A DNA stretch of 17,966 bases from the NCBI GenBank assembly GCA_030446945.1, contig JAUJMI010000022.1, positions 1 to 17,966 on the forward strand, in the 5' to 3' direction. The notes under the pieces were generated by a model. That model was not told the DNA's origin. It made no database searches and was given only the letters and a program-made list of their open reading frames with translations. The position numbers and the translations under genes are program-made. Origin of the DNA: Longimicrobium sp. (GTDB lineage Bacteria; Gemmatimonadota; Gemmatimonadetes; Longimicrobiales; Longimicrobiaceae). Below are positions 15,173-17,966 of the stretch, one piece after another; position 1 is the stretch's first letter; every line of letters begins with the position of its first letter.

Positions 15173-15238
15173 GAGCGTGTGTACGGGGGTCGAGACGTTC
15201 CGGTGCGGGCCCGGAACCGGAGGCGTACGTTCCGAACC

Positions 15239-15257
15239 TGATACAGGATACGTACCA
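15239..15257. promoter_or_regulatory. Candidate GntR operator upstream of the stand-alone regulator
   Basis: On the minus strand this reads TGGTAC-GTATCCT-GTATCA, with arms and spacing identical to 6630-6648. It ends 66 bases before the start codon of the GntR gene. The spacer holds TATCCT, which may be a -10 box, although no good -35 is visible. Confidence 0.6.
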
Positions 15258-15326
15258 CGTGGGGTACGGCGTCGCCCCGACAGAAGCGCGGCGTGACCGG
15301 CGCGGTGCCGATCGGCAACACGAGGA

Positions 15327-15348
15327 GCGCGGAAGCATGCTTCCGCGC
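15327..15348. terminator. Perfect 22-bp palindrome
   Basis: The centre GAAGCATGCTTC is flanked symmetrically by GCGCG and CGCGC, with no loop. It lies 27 bases beyond the stop of the dehydrogenase remnant on the minus strand, so it may be that gene's old terminator. It could equally be a protein-binding dyad. Confidence 0.4.
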
Positions 15349-15375
15349 CCCTCCTGCGCAGGCTGTTCGCCGTGC

Positions 15376-15885
15376 TCAGTCCCAGGGCTTGAGCACCACC
15401 TTGATGCAGCCGTCGTCCTTGTCGCGGAACGTCCTGTACATGTCGGGACCCTTGTCCAGCGACACCCTGTGCGTGATGACGAACGATGGGTCGATCTCGC
15501 CGGCCTCGATGCGGCGCAGCAGCGGCTCCATGTAGCGCATCATGTGCGTCTGGCCGGCCTTCATGGCCAGTCCCTTGTTCATGAACGCGCCGCGCCCGCC
15601 CGTCATCTCCATCAGCGCATCGTACACGCCCGTCCGGCTGAAGTCGATGGTCTCCGCCCAGCCCGCCGTGCGCGCCATCTCCAGCCGCTCCGGCACGCGG
15701 TCGATGGCGATCACCCGGCCCGCGCCCATCATCCAGCAGCTCTGGATGGTGAACTGCCCCACCGGCCCGCAGCCCCACACCGCCACCGTCTCCCCCGGCC
15801 GGATGTCGGCGTTCTCGGCCGCCATCCGCCCGGAGGGGAAGATGTCGGAGAGGCATCGGCAGATGGTGAACGGCACCACCACAGC
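15376..15885 (-). pseudogene. Zinc-dependent alcohol dehydrogenase remnant with two internal deletions
   Basis: The frame keeps three separated blocks of a medium-chain zinc dehydrogenase of the threonine/formaldehyde dehydrogenase-like type. First is AVVVPFTIC, which in intact relatives leads into the structural zinc loop. It is joined directly to [20 protein letters not shown] and the NAD-binding [12 protein letters not shown], through [20 protein letters not shown]. That in turn is joined directly to [15 protein letters not shown] and the C-terminus, ending [10 protein letters not shown] at 15376. From family knowledge, roughly 80-90 residues are missing at each junction, and the N-terminal catalytic zinc region is absent beyond 15885. 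Both losses keep the frame. The product could not bind zinc or fold normally, so I call it a pseudogene. Confidence 0.75.
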
Positions 15886-15958
15886 CGAAACAGTTGAACT
15901 CGCGCCTCCGACCGGAAGCGAACACGCGGTACCGAGCTCTGGCCGAGGACATGGAGGA

Positions 15959-16250
15959 GCTTCAACCCACGCCCACACGGGGCGAGCGACCGCGCAACCC
16001 TCAACAGGTGGCGAGCGCGTGTCTTCAACCCCGCCCCCGCGGCAGGGGCTACCCGTGTGGGATCCCTGCCGCGAGACGCTCACGAACCTTCAATCCCGCC
16101 GCGCGCCGGGAGCGACGTTGGCGGTGCGGCTCCCGGTCTGGAGCTTCACGTTGCTTCAACCCACGCCCCCTCGCGGGGAGCGACGATGTTGGTGGCGGGA
16201 GAGGGCGTGCCGCGCGAGGCTTCAACCCACGTCTACGCGCGTGCTCTTGG
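15959..16250 (-). CRISPR. Degenerate type I-C-like CRISPR array, five repeats
   Basis: Five units recur about every 62-67 bases: 15959-15990, about 16021-16052, about 16086-16116, 16153-16184 and 16219-16250. On the minus strand they end in GGTTGAAGC or close variants. The best copy (16153-16184) begins GTCGCTCCCCGCG and has the CCCC/GGGG stem typical of 32-base type I-C repeats. Spacers are about 30-36 bases. The other copies differ strongly in the 5' half and stem, unlike a maintained array. No cas gene is in the window. I see an array in decay or cut off from its machinery. The orientation suggests reading from high to low coordinates. Confidence 0.7.
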
Positions 16251-16467
16251 CGTTTATGGGTCGGAGCCACTCAGCGGCGCTCGTTCCTGTGTCCTCGGGG
16301 ATCAGCGAGCCTGTCCCTGGCGTGTCCACCGTGAGAACCGCGGCGAGCACCCCTGGGAGGGTGCTCAGGAGGTCTGCCCGGCTGCGCGGCGTGAGGACGT
16401 ATTCGTCACAGCCGACAGCCTCTGGGCACGCTCTCGCGTGCTGCCGCTGGTCGGCAGACAGGGAGGA
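16251..16467. other. Gene-free stretch, possible regulator remnant
   Basis: I find no supported gene here. In the frame of the truncated GntR gene beyond its stop, the minus strand reads EYVLTPRSRADLLSTLPGVL. This weakly resembles the last helix of the two full effector domains (SPDSTRDIVEILIRLN and SPASARALLETVVRLN), so it may be a residue of the lost C-terminus. Confidence 0.25.
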
Positions 16468-16752
16468 TCACGGGAACCGCACATCCTCAAGCCAGCGCGC
16501 GGTTTCAGGGAGCAACTTGGCACTGAGCCGATCTTGCTCGGCCACGTACACGCCTGAACGCCCTCGCACCTCGACCAGTCCCTCGACTGCCAGAGCGCGG
16601 TACGCCCGCGCCACGATCCGGTCGTTGAGCCCAGTTTCCCGCTGAATCTCACGGATCCCCGGCAGCCGGTCCCCCGTTCGGAGGTGGCCCAGGTGGAGCG
16701 CCCGCACCACGCGCATGCGCAGGCGAGTGACCAGGTCCAGTTCTGATTCCAT
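16468..16752 (-). CDS. Truncated GntR-type regulator (DNA-binding domain only)
   Basis: This is a 94-residue protein. ATG 16752 has AAGGGG upstream. It matches the winged helix of the two full-length relatives: ALHLGHLRTGDRLPGIREIQ, then IVARAYRALAVEGLVEVRGR and SGVYVAEQDRL. It also matches the first helix of the effector region (LPETARWLEDV, against VEETATWLAGV), and then ends with RFP and a stop. The whole effector domain of about 210 residues is missing. The DNA-binding part looks intact and has a good start, so a short functional binder is possible. The neighbouring decayed genes make a truncated pseudogene just as likely. It is divergent from the broken solute-binding lipoprotein and may once have controlled it. 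Confidence 0.7.
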   Translation of the reverse strand: MESELDLVTRLRMRVVRALHLGHLRTGDRLPGIREIQRETGLNDRIVARAYRALAVEGLVEVRGRSGVYVAEQDRLSAKLLPETARWLEDVRFP

Positions 16753-16821
16753 GATCCCCTTCCCATCGTTGTAATCCGCTCCGGGTCTGGCGAGCCGTGG
16801 GAGGTCCTAAACTGCGCTCCA

Positions 16822-16858
16822 GAGGTACGGCAGTTTGGCCGATACCTCGAAACTGCCG
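16822..16858. promoter_or_regulatory. Interleaved inverted repeats between GntR remnant and lipoprotein
   Basis: GAGGTA (16822-16827) pairs with TACCTC (16843-16848), and CGGCAGTTT (16828-16836) pairs with AAACTGCCG (16850-16858). The two dyads are interleaved, in the order A-B-A'-B'. The GGTACG and CGATACC half-sites recall the TGGTAC/GTATCA operators of the two related regulators, but with wider spacing. It lies 69 bases upstream of the truncated GntR start. An operator is likeliest; an RNA pseudoknot or switch is possible. Confidence 0.45.
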
Positions 16859-16948
16859 CAGGATTGCGCGGCAGCATTTTTGCGTGGACGCGCCCAGGCT
16901 CGCACCGGAGCCAGGCTCCACCTTCCCACACTTCCCCACGACGGGCTC

Positions 16949-17385
16949 ATGTACCCCATGAGTCGCAGGCGTGCCCTGTTGGTGCCGCGTCGGCGTTCGC
17001 GCTGGTGCTCACCGCAGGGTGCGCGCCCAAGCCGCTGCCGGTCGATGCCTTGGCTGCGGGAGGGCGGAGTACGGGTATCTCTGGGGGGCCGCTCGCGGCT
17101 TGGCTGCTCCGCGATCGCAGCGACGTGGTGGTGGAATGGGAGTTTCAGCCGGTCGACCGCTGGAACTTCGCCATGGCCGTCCGCGAGGCCGACGGCGAGC
17201 TTCGCCAGAGGCTCAATCAAGGAATTCGTGAGATGGTGCAGGGCGGCGAGCTCGCCGAAATCTTTTCGAGGTACCGCGTTCCCTATCTCCCGCCGTGCTC
17301 GTCTACAGTGAGAGGGAGTGCATGTGGGAAGAACCGGGAAGGAGTCGCGACGCCGAGTGCCGCTGCCGGTCCGTCGCGTCCCTGA
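16949..17385 (+). pseudogene. Broken family-3 solute-binding lipoprotein
   Basis: The start MYPMSRRRAL (ATG 16949 or 16958) supplies a basic signal-peptide n-region. The hydrophobic part and lipobox, GAASAFALVLTAGC, follow in a frame shifted by one base near 16975-16985. After Cys comes a short linker. The C-terminal end of an amino-acid-type periplasmic-binding protein follows at about 17100-17290: RWNFAMAVREADGELRQRLN, GIREMVQGGELAEIFSRYRV, PY. In intact proteins (roughly 230-250 mature residues) this helix-rich end comes after two ligand-binding lobes, which are almost wholly absent here. Beyond PPCS the frame is low in information. Frameshift and internal deletion together indicate a pseudogene. 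Confidence 0.6.
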
Positions 17386-17469
17386 CCTCGGCAGGCCCGT
17401 CCCGCCGGACGTCGCGTGACGAGCCGGCGGGGCGGGGATGAATCGCGGAACCAGAAGGAAGCTGGGCTC

Positions 17470-17676
17470 ATGCATCAGATCCAATGCTCGGAGGATTCGC
17501 CCGCAAGATCAGGTAGGGAGTACACGACTGGACGTGACGCTCAGGGAGCGGAGGAATCGGAGCGGCTGAGCCTCGAGGCTCCCGCCGCCGAGGCGCGGCA
17601 GGCACCCGAACCAGTACCCCCGCCCGCCCGCGCGGGGAGAAGCGTAGCGGATCGACCGAACATCCACTCGTTCTGA
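17470..17676 (+). CDS. Small hypothetical protein (68 aa)
   Basis: ATG 17470 has AGGAAG about ten bases upstream. The frame runs MHQIQCSEDSPARSGREYTT, then an acidic stretch (GAEESERLSLEAPAAEARQA), then Pro/Arg-rich residues and the C-terminus RPNIHSF. It has no TM helix, no second cysteine and no known domain. It ends 21 bases before the deiodinase-like gene, which has its own strong ribosome-binding site, so they may be co-transcribed. The mixed third-position base use is less biased than in neighbouring genes, so it may not be coding. Confidence 0.4.
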   Translation: MHQIQCSEDSPARSGREYTTGRDAQGAEESERLSLEAPAAEARQAPEPVPPPARAGRSVADRPNIHSF

Positions 17677-17697
17677 ACTGATCGTAGGAGGAACAGC

Positions 17698-17966
17698 ATG
17701 GACACGATGACCCGCGGCGCAGCCGCACGCGATACACGATCAATGGCACCTCAGGTGTCGGCGGACGAGTACAACTATGAACACTTCCGCCCCAGCATCC
17801 TCCTCAAAGATGCGAAGCGGGCGGCGAAGCCCGAGGGAGTGGTGCCGGGCGACGTTGCCCCGGACTTCGAGCTGCGCGACACCGAGGGACAGCGCTGGCG
17901 CCTGAGCGAGCTGCGGGGGAAGCCGGTGGTGCTGATCACCGGGAGCGCCACCTGCCCGCTGACGCA
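17698..17966 (+). CDS. Thioredoxin-fold, deiodinase/redoxin-like protein (3' partial)
   Basis: The first 89 codons are present before the window ends. ATG 17698 has AGGAGG (17686-17691) six bases upstream. After a polar N-terminus (VSADEYNYEHFRPSILLKDA) a redoxin-type core begins: VPGDVAPDFELRDTEG, then WRLSELRGKPVVLITGSATC and PLT. The GSATCPLT active-site region, with a single Cys at the end of the first strand, matches iodothyronine-deiodinase-like and related bacterial thioredoxin-fold proteins. In animal deiodinases that residue is selenocysteine; here the codon is TGC. The peroxidase or reductase substrate cannot be told from this fragment. AhpC/TSA-type redoxin is the alternative call. 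Confidence 0.8.
   Translation, partial: MDTMTRGAAARDTRSMAPQVSADEYNYEHFRPSILLKDAKRAAKPEGVVPGDVAPDFELRDTEGQRWRLSELRGKPVVLITGSATCPLT

Noticed and set aside
14255..15952. A longer version of the GntR protein starting at 15952
   Set aside because: The extra 260 codons run antisense-like through the dehydrogenase remnant in another frame; the winged helix begins normally after Met 15172.
15542..16645. Plus-strand frames across the dehydrogenase remnant and CRISPR array
   Set aside because: They pass straight through the repeats and are antisense to recognisable dehydrogenase blocks; composition is low-information.
17322..17440. Possible short plus-strand ORF beginning ATGTGGGAAGAACC
   Set aside because: It has no good ribosome-binding site, lies in the tail of the broken lipoprotein and shows no recognisable sequence.

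Overview
This is GC-rich (about 70%) bacterial chromosomal DNA with dense, short-spaced genes on both strands. Lipobox lipoproteins, a YHS metal-binding protein, PRC-barrel/DUF2382 stress proteins, very large multi-PAS histidine kinases and fold-back repeats of the CTCACGCAGAGRCGCAGAG type together suggest a Gemmatimonadota (Longimicrobium-like) organism. That assignment is an inference; the window holds no rRNA or other marker gene.

Layout. 1-1453 (minus): an open frame joining a PAP2 phosphatase to a calcineurin-like phosphoesterase, running off the left edge, preceded by a short ORF with a strong ribosome-binding site in another frame. 1677-3081 (plus): a lipoprotein, a membrane-anchored protein, a 54-residue ORF and a strong hairpin terminator. 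3355-5876: two divergent PRC-barrel proteins, the second with a DUF2382 tail, followed by a MscS channel. 5941-6561 (minus): a lipoprotein. 6794-11227 (plus): a 1477-residue histidine kinase whose C-terminus is a complete GntR-type DNA-binding module plus an uncharacterised alpha/beta effector domain. 11369-11614: a small membrane protein. 11637-11815: a large fold-back repeat. 11978-13203 (minus): YHS protein and tandem universal stress protein. 13414-15172 (minus): a stand-alone GntR regulator with the same effector domain as the kinase, followed by a six-TM cation channel with an unusual pore sequence. 15376-17385: a decayed zone with a twice-deleted zinc alcohol dehydrogenase, a degenerate type I-C-like CRISPR array without cas genes, a truncated GntR gene and a broken solute-binding lipoprotein. 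17698-17966: the start of a thioredoxin-fold, deiodinase-like protein.

The strongest candidate for an undescribed system is the kinase-GntR fusion and its relatives. The kinase gene and the stand-alone GntR gene each carry the same inverted repeat, TGGTAC-N7-GTATCA, upstream of their start. The truncated third GntR gene has a related but differently spaced site. This suggests a regulator family that recognises a common operator, in which one member carries its own sensor kinase and has no receiver domain. The surrounding genes (MscS, cation channel, Usp, PRC/DUF2382, YHS) fit osmotic, envelope or general stress physiology.
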